Notes: generated by a model not told the origin, from the letters alone. 64,000 nucleotides of DNA from Anaerobaca lacustris (GCF_030012215.1 NZ_JASCXX010000016.1:57062-121061); one strand, 5' to 3'; counted from the first letter of the stretch, positions 33,820 to 42,031 are shown. Numbers and translations are program-made.

Positions 33820-34989
33820 CTACTGATGGCTTGCCGAGAACGGCCTGCCCAGGATGCCAAAGACTTCCTCTGCTATGAAGGGTCTGTTTCGCCTGGCGTC
33901 GCCAAACGGTTTCAAGATGCCCGCCTTGACCAAGCGGTTGACATTATTCTTTGCTGTTACATAGCTGACTTGGAAGTGCTTGCGCACAAAAACAATGGTA
34001 ATCACCGGTCGCTCTATCAGAAAGTCGATCAGACGGATCTGGAGAGCCGAGCGTTTTGACTTCAGACGCTCGTGGAACTGCTGTTGAAGTGCCATCAATT
34101 GTCTGGATCGTTCGAAGGCATCCAGCGACTGTTCTACAATCCCTCGCAGGAAGAACAGCAACCACTCGTTCCACTCGCCTCGCGTGCTCACGCGAAGAAG
34201 TCTTTCGTAGTATTCCTCCCGGTTCCGCTCGAAGTAGGCACTCAAATAGAGCAACGGCCTGTTCAGGACGCCTTCAGCGCACAATAAGAGAATGAGTAGC
34301 AAGCGACCGATACGACCGTTGCCGTCTCGAAACGGATGGATCGCTTCGAACTGATAGTGGATCATTGCCAGCCAGACCAATACGGGGATGTCCCGATCTG
34401 GTGCGTTGATGAACTTCTCCAGAGCATCCAAGCAGGATTCCATTTCACGAGGTGGCGGAGGAACATATCGGGCGTCACGAAGGATGCAGCCACGTGAGCC
34501 GATCCAATTCTGGCTCCTTCTGAATTCGCCGGGACGGTCCTTTTCGCCTCGAACCCCCTCCAAAAGGATGCCGTGGAGTTCGCGAATCATCCTTAGACAT
34601 ACCGGTAATTCAGCACGGCGTTTCAGCCCGTGGTCGAGCGCACGCACATAATTGGACACTTCCCTTACGTCGGGCACTTCGGTCTGGACATCGGGCTCCT
34701 GCATCTCGAAGAGATAGATATCTCGGACCTGGGCCTGAGTGCCCTCAATCCGACTCGACATCTCGGCTTCTCTTCGCAGGAAAGGGGTGATCAGGAGGTC
34801 GGGGTTGGGCAGATTCAAGCCAATCCCATGAAGTTGTCCGATGGCTCGGTCCGCATCGGACAAGGCGGAGACAAGCTGATTACTCCACTGCAGGCGGGGC
34901 GGCAGATTACTGGGCACGAAGGCTAATTCACCTTCAATGGTTTCGGCCAGATGCCCGAAGCTTCGAGTGCTGATGTCCTGTGGTTTCAT
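33820..34989 (-). CDS. Fic-domain protein with self-inhibitory motif and winged-helix tail
   Basis: A 389-residue Fic protein. The catalytic motif is HPFRDGNGRIGR with His218, so it is a competent AMP-transfer enzyme in principle. An N-terminal inhibitory helix SSRIEGT (residues 78-84, Glu82) makes it a class II Fic protein. The C-terminus (FVRKHFQVSYVTAKNNVNRL followed by VKAGILKPFG) is a winged-helix DNA-binding domain. Such proteins modify target proteins with AMP and can regulate their own promoter. An array of related sites lies directly upstream at 34991-35194. A slightly upstream in-frame start is possible. Confidence 0.92.
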   Translation of the reverse strand: MKPQDISTRSFGHLAETIEGELAFVPSNLPPRLQWSNQLVSALSDADRAIGQLHGIGLNLPNPDLLITPFLRREAEMSSRIEGTQAQVRDIYLFEMQEPDVQTEVPDVREVSNYVRALDHGLKRRAELPVCLRMIRELHGILLEGVRGEKDRPGEFRRSQNWIGSRGCILRDARYVPPPPREMESCLDALEKFINAPDRDIPVLVWLAMIHYQFEAIHPFRDGNGRIGRLLLILLLCAEGVLNRPLLYLSAYFERNREEYYERLLRVSTRGEWNEWLLFFLRGIVEQSLDAFERSRQLMALQQQFHERLKSKRSALQIRLIDFLIERPVITIVFVRKHFQVSYVTAKNNVNRLVKAGILKPFGDARRNRPFIAEEVFGILGRPFSASHQ

Positions 34990-34990
34990 T

Positions 34991-35194
34991 GTTATACTTT
35001 CGTGCAATAGAGACCGAGCCTATTATACTTTTTGGCAGAAGAGTATAATAGCATTGTTTCCGCTGTGATGCCGAAAAAGACATTCTGATGGCGTCTTTAG
35101 CATAAGTTATTTTACTGCAAATGTTTGCGCCTTATTGTGCTTTCGTGTAATAGGGTGAGGGTTTATTGTAGTTTTGGGCCGAAAAGTATAACAG
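34991..35194. promoter_or_regulatory. Operator-like repeat array upstream of the Fic gene
   Basis: Four related AT-rich sites. Site 1 at 34991-35010 is GTTATACTTTCGTGCAATAG. Site 2 at 35020-35051 has perfect 10-bp arms, CTATTATACT and AGTATAATAG, 12 bases apart. Site 3 at 35134-35153 reads ATTGTGCTTTCGTGTAATAG. Site 4 at 35163-35194 has TTGTAGTTTT and GAAAAGTATAAC halves. They differ from the GC-rich genes around them. The Fic protein has a winged-helix tail, so autoregulation is likely; the pseudouridine synthase gene lies on the other side and could share control. Confidence 0.6.
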
Positions 35195-35227
35195 CGTTCG
35201 GATTGGCCCGCCGAGGAGTGATTCCTG

Positions 35228-35884
35228 GTGACGATTCCCATTCTCTATGAGGACGACGATATCCTGGCCGTGAGCAAGCCTGAGGCCTTGGCGGCGATTC
35301 CCGAGCGGCGCGGGCAGGGCGGGTCGCTGGTCGAGGTCCTCTGCGAGCAGCGGGGCGAGAGGCTCTACATCGTCCACCGGATCGACAAAGAGACCAGCGG
35401 CTTGATCGTCTTCGCCCGCCACGCCGAGGCCCACCGCCGGCTCAATCGGCAGTTCGAAACGCGCGAGGTCGAAAAGACGTATCTGGCTCTGGCGCATGGG
35501 GTTATCGCCGAAGATACCGGCTCGATCGATTCGCCACTGCGCCAGTTCGGCTCGGGTCGCGTGGCCGTCGATCCGGAGCGGGGCAAGCCCAGTACGACCG
35601 AGTTCTGCGTTGTGAAACGCTTCGGATCGCACACATTGGTTGAGGCCCGGCCGCGAACGGGCCGCCGCCACCAGATCCGCGTTCACCTTTACCATCTCGG
35701 CCACCCGATCGCAGGCGACCCGCTCTATGGCGACGAGGCCACGCGTAGAGGCTTCACCCGGATGATGCTCCACGCCTGGCGGCTGGAGCTGACTTTGCCC
35801 TCCGGCCGACGGCTGGCGATCGAAGCTCCCATCCCCGAATCGTTCGAGGCCGCCCTCGATACCCTCAGACGGGCGTCGGGGTGA
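35228..35884 (+). CDS. RluA-family pseudouridine synthase
   Basis: A 218-residue enzyme converting uridine to pseudouridine in rRNA or tRNA. The catalytic block is YIVHRIDKETSGLIVFAR with Asp53. RRLNRQFETREVEKTYLA, RPRTGRRHQIRVHLYHLGHP and MLHAWRLELTLPSG complete the RluA pattern. There is no N-terminal S4 domain. The start is a GTG at 35228 with GAGGAG upstream. It is divergent from the Fic gene across the repeat array. The exact RNA site modified cannot be decided from sequence. Confidence 0.92.
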   Translation: MTIPILYEDDDILAVSKPEALAAIPERRGQGGSLVEVLCEQRGERLYIVHRIDKETSGLIVFARHAEAHRRLNRQFETREVEKTYLALAHGVIAEDTGSIDSPLRQFGSGRVAVDPERGKPSTTEFCVVKRFGSHTLVEARPRTGRRHQIRVHLYHLGHPIAGDPLYGDEATRRGFTRMMLHAWRLELTLPSGRRLAIEAPIPESFEAALDTLRRASG

Positions 35885-36026
35885 TTGTCGTCTGTCTTTG
35901 ACCTGCGACGAGGTGAATTGCGCTTGACGGGATCGCGTTGCGGCGGTATCAGGATGCGTCGGATTTGCCGTCCTGTCCGTGGGGGCAGGCGGTGCAAGAT
36001 CCGGATTCTATCCCGAGGAACCTGCT

Positions 36027-36587
36027 GTGAAAGCAAGTGATATGCGGCCGGGTATGGCCTTTATGATCGACGACCAACTCTGCGTCTGCGCGCAGGCGAC
36101 CCACGTGACGCCCGGCAACCTGCGGGCCTTCGTCCAGGCCAAGCTGCGACGGCTCTCCGACGGCGTCATGGTCGAGAAGCGTCTGAGGAGCACCGAGGAC
36201 GTCGAGCAGACCTTTCTCGATCGCCGCGATATGGAATACCTCTACTCGGACGGCACCGGGCATATCCTCATGGACAACAAGACCTACGACCAGATCACCG
36301 TCAGCGACGAGGTCGTGGGCGAGGCGATCCAGTACTTCAAACCGAACACGACGATCACCGTCGCCGTCCACAACGGCACCGTCGTCAGTCTCGAACTGCC
36401 CAACACCGTCGAGCTGGAAGTCACCGACACCGAGCCCGGCATCAAGGGTGCGACTGCGACCAAGCAAATGAAAGAGGCCACCCTCGAAACGGGACTCAAG
36501 ACGCGCGTCCCCCCGTTCATCAACATCGGCGACGTCATCCGCGTCAGCACCGCCGACGGCTCCTACCTCAACCGCGCTAAGGAATAG
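36027..36587 (+). CDS. efp: Elongation factor P with unmodified-type loop
   Basis: A 186-residue EF-P, which relieves ribosome stalling at polyproline. The start is a GTG at 36027 with GAGGAA seven bases upstream. VKASDMRPGMAFMIDDQL opens the KOW-like domain, and FINIGDVIRVSTADGSYLNR is the standard C-terminus. The loop that carries the modified Lys or Arg in other bacteria reads HVTPGNLRAFVQAKL, with Asn31 in the place of Lys34 of Escherichia coli. No lysine or arginine sits at the tip, so a different or no modification is expected. The gene follows the pseudouridine synthase. Confidence 0.93.
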   Translation: MKASDMRPGMAFMIDDQLCVCAQATHVTPGNLRAFVQAKLRRLSDGVMVEKRLRSTEDVEQTFLDRRDMEYLYSDGTGHILMDNKTYDQITVSDEVVGEAIQYFKPNTTITVAVHNGTVVSLELPNTVELEVTDTEPGIKGATATKQMKEATLETGLKTRVPPFINIGDVIRVSTADGSYLNRAKE

Positions 36588-36659
36588 CGCCACAGCAGAA
36601 GCCCAGTTCTGCGCCGGTCCCTCAGACAGAGGGATCTCCGGTCCGTCCGCCCTAATCCC

Positions 36660-36850
36660 GTGCAGGTGCTGCCGAATCTCTACACCTTCGACAGCACGGG
36701 AATCCAGGGGGGAACATCAGCCACCTGGTGATCGAAGTGTCCGATTTGTTCACGGCCGATGACCTGCTCAGTGCCGTGCCCGCCCTGGATGATAGAGCTG
36801 GACTGCAACCCCGATGCGCCACCGCACCCAGTGACGGTGCGATAAAAAAT
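36660..36850 (+). pseudogene. Remnant of a PEP-CTERM-type secreted protein (frameshifted)
   Basis: Three frames carry pieces of one protein. Frame one gives VLPNLYTFDSTGIQGG, then a jump at a six-G tract to NISHLVIEVSDLFTADDLLS, then another jump to IELDCNPDAPPHPVTVR. Together they look like a planctomycete secreted-protein domain. No start or signal peptide remains upstream, so it is a decayed gene. The region 36588-36990 otherwise holds nothing recognisable. Confidence 0.5.
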
Positions 36851-36990
36851 GAAGTCACAGGCGAAATACCTGCGAACCTCCTTGACGGGTCGGCCATAGC
36901 ATTACATTATAGGCCGTATGCAGGAAATGCTGTCGGGATAACCGGCCGCGACAAGAAGGTTGGGTGGCCAATCAGGCAAGGAGGTTTGTC

Positions 36991-37749
36991 ATGGGCGCAA
37001 GGATGCGATTTATCGGCGCAGTGTTCTTCTCTCTTATCGTCTCTTCTTCACCGCTTCAGGCGGCTCCAACGGTGGTTGATCTGACAATCCCCGGGTCATC
37101 AGGACAGATCAACGACGCCTGGTTCTACCAGGCGGATCCGAAGCCGACGGGCACCGGGTACATCCGGTCTTTCGTGCGTCTGCAAACGAATGATGACATT
37201 TCGCAGGGCTACAACACCGATGGGCGGCCGCTGCAGTTCGACGAAAACGAATCAAGCGAGTTCACTCGGTCGCTGCGGCTGGCCGATGTGCCCATCGTGA
37301 TATTGGGCGACGCCGAGTACCGTGAGTTTCTGCTCGACATCAACGAAAGCAACGGCGGGGATAAGCGCCTGCTTTCGTTGGACGCCATCGAGATTTACCT
37401 CGGCGGTTCCGGGGATCTGCTGGACTATCCGAACCTCGGAACACTGATCTACGATCTCGATGATGGGGCCGACAACTGGATTCTGTTGGACTACAGCCTC
37501 AATCCCGGCAGCGGCGGCGGTGACATGCTGGCGTACATCCCGAACAGCCTGTTCAACAGCGAGGGCGAATATGTGTATCTGTATTCCCGATTCGGCGAAA
37601 ACCACGCCAACACGGCGGGATTCGAAGAATGGGCGGTGCGCGAACGCGAGTATGAGCCCCCTGTCGTGATTCCGGCGCCTGGGGCCGTTCTGTTGGCCGG
37701 CTTGGGAAGCATTCTCGTCGGCCTGCTGCGCGGGCGTTTGAGCTTGTAG
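36991..37749 (+). CDS. PEP-CTERM-type secreted protein
   Basis: A 252-residue protein with AAGGAGG before its ATG. A signal peptide (MRFIGAVFFSLIVSSSPLQA) is followed by a beta-rich domain starting APTVVDLTIPGSSGQINDAW, with no catalytic motif recognised. The C-terminus has PPVVIPAPGAVLLAGLGSIL and ends RGRLSL, i.e. a PAPGA motif, a hydrophobic helix and a basic tail, the sorting signal handled by exosortase systems. It is probably anchored to the outer surface or matrix. A strong terminator follows. Three other proteins in the window carry the same kind of tail. Confidence 0.85.
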   Translation: MGARMRFIGAVFFSLIVSSSPLQAAPTVVDLTIPGSSGQINDAWFYQADPKPTGTGYIRSFVRLQTNDDISQGYNTDGRPLQFDENESSEFTRSLRLADVPIVILGDAEYREFLLDINESNGGDKRLLSLDAIEIYLGGSGDLLDYPNLGTLIYDLDDGADNWILLDYSLNPGSGGGDMLAYIPNSLFNSEGEYVYLYSRFGENHANTAGFEEWAVREREYEPPVVIPAPGAVLLAGLGSILVGLLRGRLSL

Positions 37750-37773
37750 CCCGCAACAGGGTAATCGTCTCCG

Positions 37774-37806
37774 GGGCGTCGGCCAAAGACCGACGCCCTT
37801 GTTCTT
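37774..37806 (+). terminator. Rho-independent terminator
   Basis: GGGCGTCGG at 37774-37782 pairs with CCGACGCCC at 37790-37798 through a 7-base loop, followed by TTGTTCTTTCT. It lies just after the PEP-CTERM gene ending at 37749. Confidence 0.8.
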
Positions 37807-37828
37807 TCTATCCGTTTCTGCACTGACT

Positions 37829-38239
37829 TCATCGCGCCAGGGCGGCCAGGAGGCGGGTGGCGGTTTCAGGGGGTAACTCCGCTGCGAGGTCGGGTTCTGT
37901 CTGTTCGGGCGTTCTGACGGGCGAGTCGGAGGTGGTAGGCGGAGCGACGATGTCGAGGCAGGCCCGGCGGGCGGTCTCTTCCTTCTGGCATTTGGTCAGG
38001 TCGATCAGCGTCTTGGCGGCTTTGGGTGCGTGGCGGGCCAGGGTCAGGCGGGCCTCGCGATAGGCCCGTGCGACGCGTCGCTCGAAGCATTCGCAGAATC
38101 GCGCATCGGTCAGCCACCGGTCATATAGTGCGGCGCTGACGTTGTATGTGGCGAGCACCTCGGACTCGGTCATCTCGCCGGCGAAGAGGTCCTCGATCAC
38201 GGCAAGCTGCCGGCGGGTCAGTCGTTTCGGTTCGGACAT
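37829..38239 (-). CDS. Terminase small subunit-like / HTH protein
   Basis: A 136-residue protein with a helix-turn-helix start (LTRRQLAVIEDLFAGEMTES then EVLATYNVSAALYDRWLTDA), followed by FCECFERRVARAYREARLTL and KAAKTLIDLTKCQKEETARR. The layout resembles small terminase subunits, which bind the packaging site and recruit the large subunit, but general HTH proteins share it. The large subunit lies 26 kb away at 9796. AAGGAAGG precedes the ATG. If the pair works together, it has been separated by rearrangement. Confidence 0.6.
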   Translation of the reverse strand: MSEPKRLTRRQLAVIEDLFAGEMTESEVLATYNVSAALYDRWLTDARFCECFERRVARAYREARLTLARHAPKAAKTLIDLTKCQKEETARRACLDIVAPPTTSDSPVRTPEQTEPDLAAELPPETATRLLAALAR

Positions 38240-38421
38240 CGTGACACCTTCCTTTCAAAGAACAGTCGTCTCATTCTTATGGTATATCCGTTGGTGCGTG
38301 GCCGCCTCGATCCCGAAGGGCTGGGGATGGCAGACCCGTATCGTGGGTCGGGGATTTTTGGATTGCGGCGGGGCGGCGCGCGGGATAGCCTATCGGCATA
38401 CCATCTCTTAAGGAGTCTCGC

Positions 38422-38958
38422 ATGAATGCAAAAGGAGTTGCTCTCTTGCTGTGGGCGGCCGTGTTGGTCGTGGCGGGGACCGGCTGTTCGACCGGTTCGG
38501 GTCTGGAGTGCGGCGTCTTCGGGTCCTACCTCGACTCCGACGACCTGGGCAAAGGCTATGGTGGCGGGGCCAAGGTCGAGATCAACCCGATCGACGTCGT
38601 CAGTATCGACGCCCGCGCGAGCTGGATCCGGTTCGACGATACGGAGATCGATATGATCCCGCTGGAGGTGGCGGCCCTGCTGAACTTCCCGATCCTCTTC
38701 GAGCACATCGTCCCGTACCTCGGCGCCGGCGTCGGCTATTATCTCTTCGAAGGCAACGGCGCCGACCTCGACGACGAGGTGGGCTTCTTCCCGCTGGCCG
38801 GTCTGGAGATCGGACTCCACAAGGTTTCGTTGTTGGCCGAGGCCCGGTGGTTGTTCCTCGAAACCGACGTCGATAGTGCCAAGGGCGAGCTGGAGAACAT
38901 CACCAAGGCCGACCTCGACGGCCTGGGAGTCAACGTCGGCCTGCTCTTTCGGTTCTGA
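38422..38958 (+). CDS. Outer-membrane beta-barrel lipoprotein-like protein
   Basis: A 178-residue protein with a signal segment (ALLLWAAVLVVAGTGC) ending in a lipobox-like VAGTGC. The rest has alternating hydrophobic strands: ECGVFGSYLDSDDLGKGYGG, VVSIDARASWIRFDD, YLGAGVGYYLFEG, LLAEARWLFLETD and a final VNVGLLFRF ending in Phe, the usual terminal residue of barrel proteins inserted by the BAM complex. A small OmpA/OmpW-like barrel is the best reading. It precedes the SDR gene by 75 bases and could share a transcript with it. Confidence 0.7.
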   Translation: MNAKGVALLLWAAVLVVAGTGCSTGSGLECGVFGSYLDSDDLGKGYGGGAKVEINPIDVVSIDARASWIRFDDTEIDMIPLEVAALLNFPILFEHIVPYLGAGVGYYLFEGNGADLDDEVGFFPLAGLEIGLHKVSLLAEARWLFLETDVDSAKGELENITKADLDGLGVNVGLLFRF

Positions 38959-39033
38959 CGGGAGCCGTCGTGCCGTTTCCGCGTCGGCGCCAAAGACGCG
39001 CTGCAGGGCCACAGACGACAGGGAGACGAGACT

Positions 39034-39822
39034 ATGACAAACGACAGCAAGACGGCGTTGATTACGGGGGCGTCGAGCGGGATTGGGGTTGAGCTGGCGC
39101 GCATTCACGCCGAACGCGGCGGCGATCTCGTGCTGGTCGCCCGCCGGCAAGACCGGCTCGAAGCGCTCAAGGCCGATCTCGAAACGGCCCACGGCATCCG
39201 GGCCCACCTCATCGTCAAGGACCTCGCTCGTCCTGAGGCGGCGGCGGAGATCCACGACGAGCTGACCAGCCGGGGCGTGAACATCGACTACCTCATCAAC
39301 AACGCCGGCTTTGGTTATGGCGGTTTCTTCCACGAGCAGGACTGGGCCCGCAACGAGGCGATGATCCAGGTCAACGTCACGGCCCTGGCGGCGCTGATGC
39401 GTCGGTTCCTGCCCGAGATGGTCGCGCGCGGCAGCGGGCGGATTCTCAACGTCGCATCGATGGCCGGCTTCCTGCCGGGGCCGCTCCAGGCGACGTACTA
39501 TGCGAGCAAGGCGTTCGTCGTCTCGTTCAGCGAGGCCATCGGCAACGAGCTGGCGGGCACCGGCGTCACCGTCACGGCGCTGTGCCCGGGCCCGGTCGAC
39601 ACCGAGTTCATCGAGAAGGCCAATCTGCGGCAGGCCAAAGGCTTCGCTCGGCCCGTTGCGGTTCGCGGCGTTGCGGAAGCCGGCTACGACGCCATGCTCA
39701 AGGGCAAGCCCGTCATTGTCCCCGGCCTCGTCAGCAAGCTGATTATCCACCTGCTGCTCCGCCTGACCCCCCGCCGCTGCGCCACAGCCATCAGCCGAGC
39801 CATGATGGCAAAGAAGACCTGA
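39034..39822 (+). CDS. Short-chain dehydrogenase/reductase (SDR)
   Basis: A 262-residue SDR oxidoreductase. The cofactor motif is TALITGASSGIGVELARIHA, the structural NNAG is present (YLINNAGFGYGG), and the active site is VASMAGF followed by YYASKAF (Ser, Tyr-x-x-x-Lys). LCPGPVDTEFIEKA completes the core. The arginine-rich VARRQDR after the second strand suggests NADP(H). The last 40 residues are hydrophobic (KPVIVPGLVSKLIIHLLLRL), as in SDRs related to lipid metabolism. Substrate unknown. The gene converges with the signal peptidase gene, four bases between stops. Confidence 0.92.
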   Translation: MTNDSKTALITGASSGIGVELARIHAERGGDLVLVARRQDRLEALKADLETAHGIRAHLIVKDLARPEAAAEIHDELTSRGVNIDYLINNAGFGYGGFFHEQDWARNEAMIQVNVTALAALMRRFLPEMVARGSGRILNVASMAGFLPGPLQATYYASKAFVVSFSEAIGNELAGTGVTVTALCPGPVDTEFIEKANLRQAKGFARPVAVRGVAEAGYDAMLKGKPVIVPGLVSKLIIHLLLRLTPRRCATAISRAMMAKKT

Positions 39823-39826
39823 CGCC

Positions 39827-40951
39827 TCATCGCATTTCTCGATCGTAGAGGGGCGATGTGTTGAGAGGCCACAGAACTCGGGTGACTTTGCCGATGATGT
39901 CCTCTCTGGGGATGGCGCCGAAGTGCCGGCTGTCGAGGCTGTTGCTGCGATTGTCGCCTAGCATGAAGTAGCTGCCTTCGGGAACGTGATAGGGTTCGCT
40001 GATGCCGCATGTCGTGCCAGGAAAAGGCTGCTCGCGAAGGGCTGCATGGGCCCGGTGGCGATGAGGCAGTGCCTCCAATTCGCGGTACTGCCCGTCGATA
40101 TGAACCAATCCGTCACGCACTTGTACCGTTTCTCCGCCGGTTGCGACGATGCGTTTCACGATCGGCAATGGACCGGCGACCGATGGGTGGTTCGGCGGAG
40201 CGAACAAGACGATGTCACCGGTCACCGGTTCCTGCCATCGATAAGCCAATTTGTTCACGACTATGCGCGCTCCCTTTTGCACCGTGGGCGCCATGTCTGA
40301 GCCGGCGGTGATCCCGATATCCACGACATGGGATCGTAATGCCCATCCGATCGGAATGCCGGCCAGCCAGACGGCGCCGATGAACGCGACGGCAGGCAGA
40401 ATCAGCGATGGTTCGGATTTGCGGTGCTTGGGCGTTGCTCGGTATGCGCAGAATAGAGCGAGCAGGTGCCATGCTGTGACGGGCACCATGCCCCACGGCT
40501 GTTTGAGAAGCCACGCCCTCAGCACCACGCTGCTGAAGATGAACCCGATGCCCACGAGCCACTTACGCAGGTACAAATGGCCCAGACCCGGGACGATCAC
40601 GCTAAGGAAAACCGCCAGCCAGGGGTCCTTCGTCTGGGTTCGTAAGCTCTCGAAATCTCCGGCATTCTGTTTCCGGGTGGTACGGAAGGCGGCTGTCGAG
40701 GCTCCGATCAACAGGCCAAACCCGCACAAGCACACGAGAAGGAACACTGCCATTGGTATGCGCGGGGAAATCAGAGTAGCCAACGTGCCGACGACGAGCG
40801 CGATGCGTAAGAGAACCAGGGCGATCCCTGCGATCCAGAGGCGGCAGTACAAATGCCCTGCGCCTGGAAGGACCCAGGACAGGCTGGCTGCCAGCCAGGG
40901 TTCCCTGTTGCGGACGGCCTGGCCAGTGGTGGCCACAGCGATTGTGTTCAT
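39827..40951 (-). CDS. Signal peptidase I-like protein with tandem N-terminal membrane modules and altered catalytic Ser
   Basis: A 374-residue LepB-type protein; GGGAG precedes the ATG at 40951. Two copies of a membrane module lie in front (WLAASLSWVLPGAGHLYCRL and WLAVFLSVIVPGLGHLYLRK, residues 19-38 and 111-130). The peptidase part has PIVKRIVATGGETV with the general base Lys266 and GDNRSNSLDSRHFGAIP. The nucleophile box, normally S-M-x-P-T, reads GSDMAPTV: Asp219 is aligned with the catalytic Ser, and the nearest Ser (218) is one residue early. Family members cut signal peptides; this one may be inactive, altered or use the shifted Ser. Confidence 0.85.
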   Translation of the reverse strand: MNTIAVATTGQAVRNREPWLAASLSWVLPGAGHLYCRLWIAGIALVLLRIALVVGTLATLISPRIPMAVFLLVCLCGFGLLIGASTAAFRTTRKQNAGDFESLRTQTKDPWLAVFLSVIVPGLGHLYLRKWLVGIGFIFSSVVLRAWLLKQPWGMVPVTAWHLLALFCAYRATPKHRKSEPSLILPAVAFIGAVWLAGIPIGWALRSHVVDIGITAGSDMAPTVQKGARIVVNKLAYRWQEPVTGDIVLFAPPNHPSVAGPLPIVKRIVATGGETVQVRDGLVHIDGQYRELEALPHRHRAHAALREQPFPGTTCGISEPYHVPEGSYFMLGDNRSNSLDSRHFGAIPREDIIGKVTRVLWPLNTSPLYDREMR

Positions 40952-41313
40952 GAATCTCCCGTTTCTCCACGCCGCGGTCGAGAAGTCTGAAAGAAGCGAC
41001 TTCGCGCCGACTTCCATCTGCCTGTTCCATTGTAGTCTGGTCGATCATCGTCGGCAACCGCTTCTTGTGCCGGATAGATACCGGTCACACGATGCCGCTC
41101 GCAGGGCCAAGGTCTGTTTCGGCAGGCCGAGCGATCCTTGATCTGCTCCACCGCGTGACAGGTATGGCCCTGGTCCACAAATCGGGGCGTTCTTGCGGTC
41201 CTGATGACGACCGCGCCGTCGCATTCGCCATTGGCTTGCGCGAGGGGTGAAAGTCGGACGCCTTGCATAGCAAAAAGCTGTATCGTCCCGGCCGTTCGGA
41301 GGGACACCGGCGC

Positions 41314-41341
41314 TTGACAAATCAGCAGAATGAGGTATACT
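41314..41341 (+). promoter_or_regulatory. Sigma-70-type promoter
   Basis: TTGACA at 41314-41319 and TATACT at 41336-41341 with a 16-base spacer. It points toward the small gene at 41621, leaving a leader of about 270 bases. Confidence 0.65.
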
Positions 41342-41525
41342 GATAGTAATGGAGGATGGGCCGGTGGCGGATGAAAAGGCCACGCCGCGAATGACCCTCC
41401 AGCATGCACAGATGGGGAACCGGATCACAGGATGGCACAACCGGGGGCGCGAGGAAGTTCGATGTGTCCGTATGCCGCGTGACGCTCCACGTTCAACGAA
41501 TCTCCTCTCAAGGTCTCCACGTCGA

Positions 41526-41554
41526 GTCCCGATCCCGAGGGATGGGATCGGGAC
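41526..41554. repeat. Perfect 11-bp inverted repeat (hairpin)
   Basis: GTCCCGATCCC at 41526-41536 pairs with GGGATCGGGAC at 41544-41554 around a 7-base loop. It lies in the leader between the promoter at 41314 and the gene at 41621, with no T-run after it. It may be another mobile-type palindrome or a leader structure. Confidence 0.65.
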
Positions 41555-41620
41555 GGCTCGACGGCAAGCAGGTACGGACCGCTCCGGCGACGGTCCGAAA
41601 TGGAAGGAAGGGTGCAGTCC

Positions 41621-41833
41621 ATGGCAGAGCGCTGCGAGATCGAATGTCCCTGTTGCGGCGGCGTCCACGTCGTCGATGTCCCCAGCCGGTTCGCCTGTGT
41701 GCGAAGCGTTCATATCAAGAAGACGGTCCCGCGCCTGAATCACATGGCCCTGTTCCGTCGCCTCTCCGAAGAGATCCAGCGCCGCTGCCCCAACACCCGC
41801 CAACTCTACCACCTCGTCTGCATCCGACCTTGA
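41621..41833 (+). CDS. Small Cys-rich protein
   Basis: A 70-residue protein, MAERCEIECPCCGGVHVVDV and onward, with GGAAGGAAGGG before the ATG. The CEIECPCCGG cluster resembles half of a zinc ribbon, and the remainder is basic (LFRRLSEEIQRRC). No family is recognised. A promoter 280 bases upstream and the ribosome-binding site support expression. It is not clear whether it is a transcription or RNA-binding protein. Confidence 0.5.
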   Translation: MAERCEIECPCCGGVHVVDVPSRFACVRSVHIKKTVPRLNHMALFRRLSEEIQRRCPNTRQLYHLVCIRP

Positions 41834-41908
41834 TCGCACCTCGACTTGCGTCGGCCCGAGTCCGGCTCCGCGCATTGCTGTTCTGCCGCCCCGTCCCGTT
41901 CTGGCCTG

Positions 41909-41936
41909 GACAAGGGCGACGCATGCGTCGCCCCTA
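41909..41936. repeat. Family A palindromic element
   Basis: Core GGCGACGCATGCGTCGCC ending CCTAC. The left flank CCTGGA is shared with the copy at 45695 and partly with 57227. Confidence 0.8.
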
Positions 41937-42031
41937 CGGCTAGCGATCCGGTACATTCCGTTATGATTTCCTCTTGTCAGCCCGAGCCGTTCGACTGCGC
42001 TTGACGTGGCAAGCCGTCGGCCTCCTGCCGG

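Larger units (their letters stand above)
40952..41620. other. Long intergenic region with a consensus promoter
   Basis: About 670 bases with no supported gene. It holds a sigma-70-like promoter at 41314-41341 and a strong hairpin at 41526-41554, then leads into the small gene at 41621. The part nearer 41000 would carry the signal peptidase promoter. I saw no tRNA-like pattern. Confidence 0.5.
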
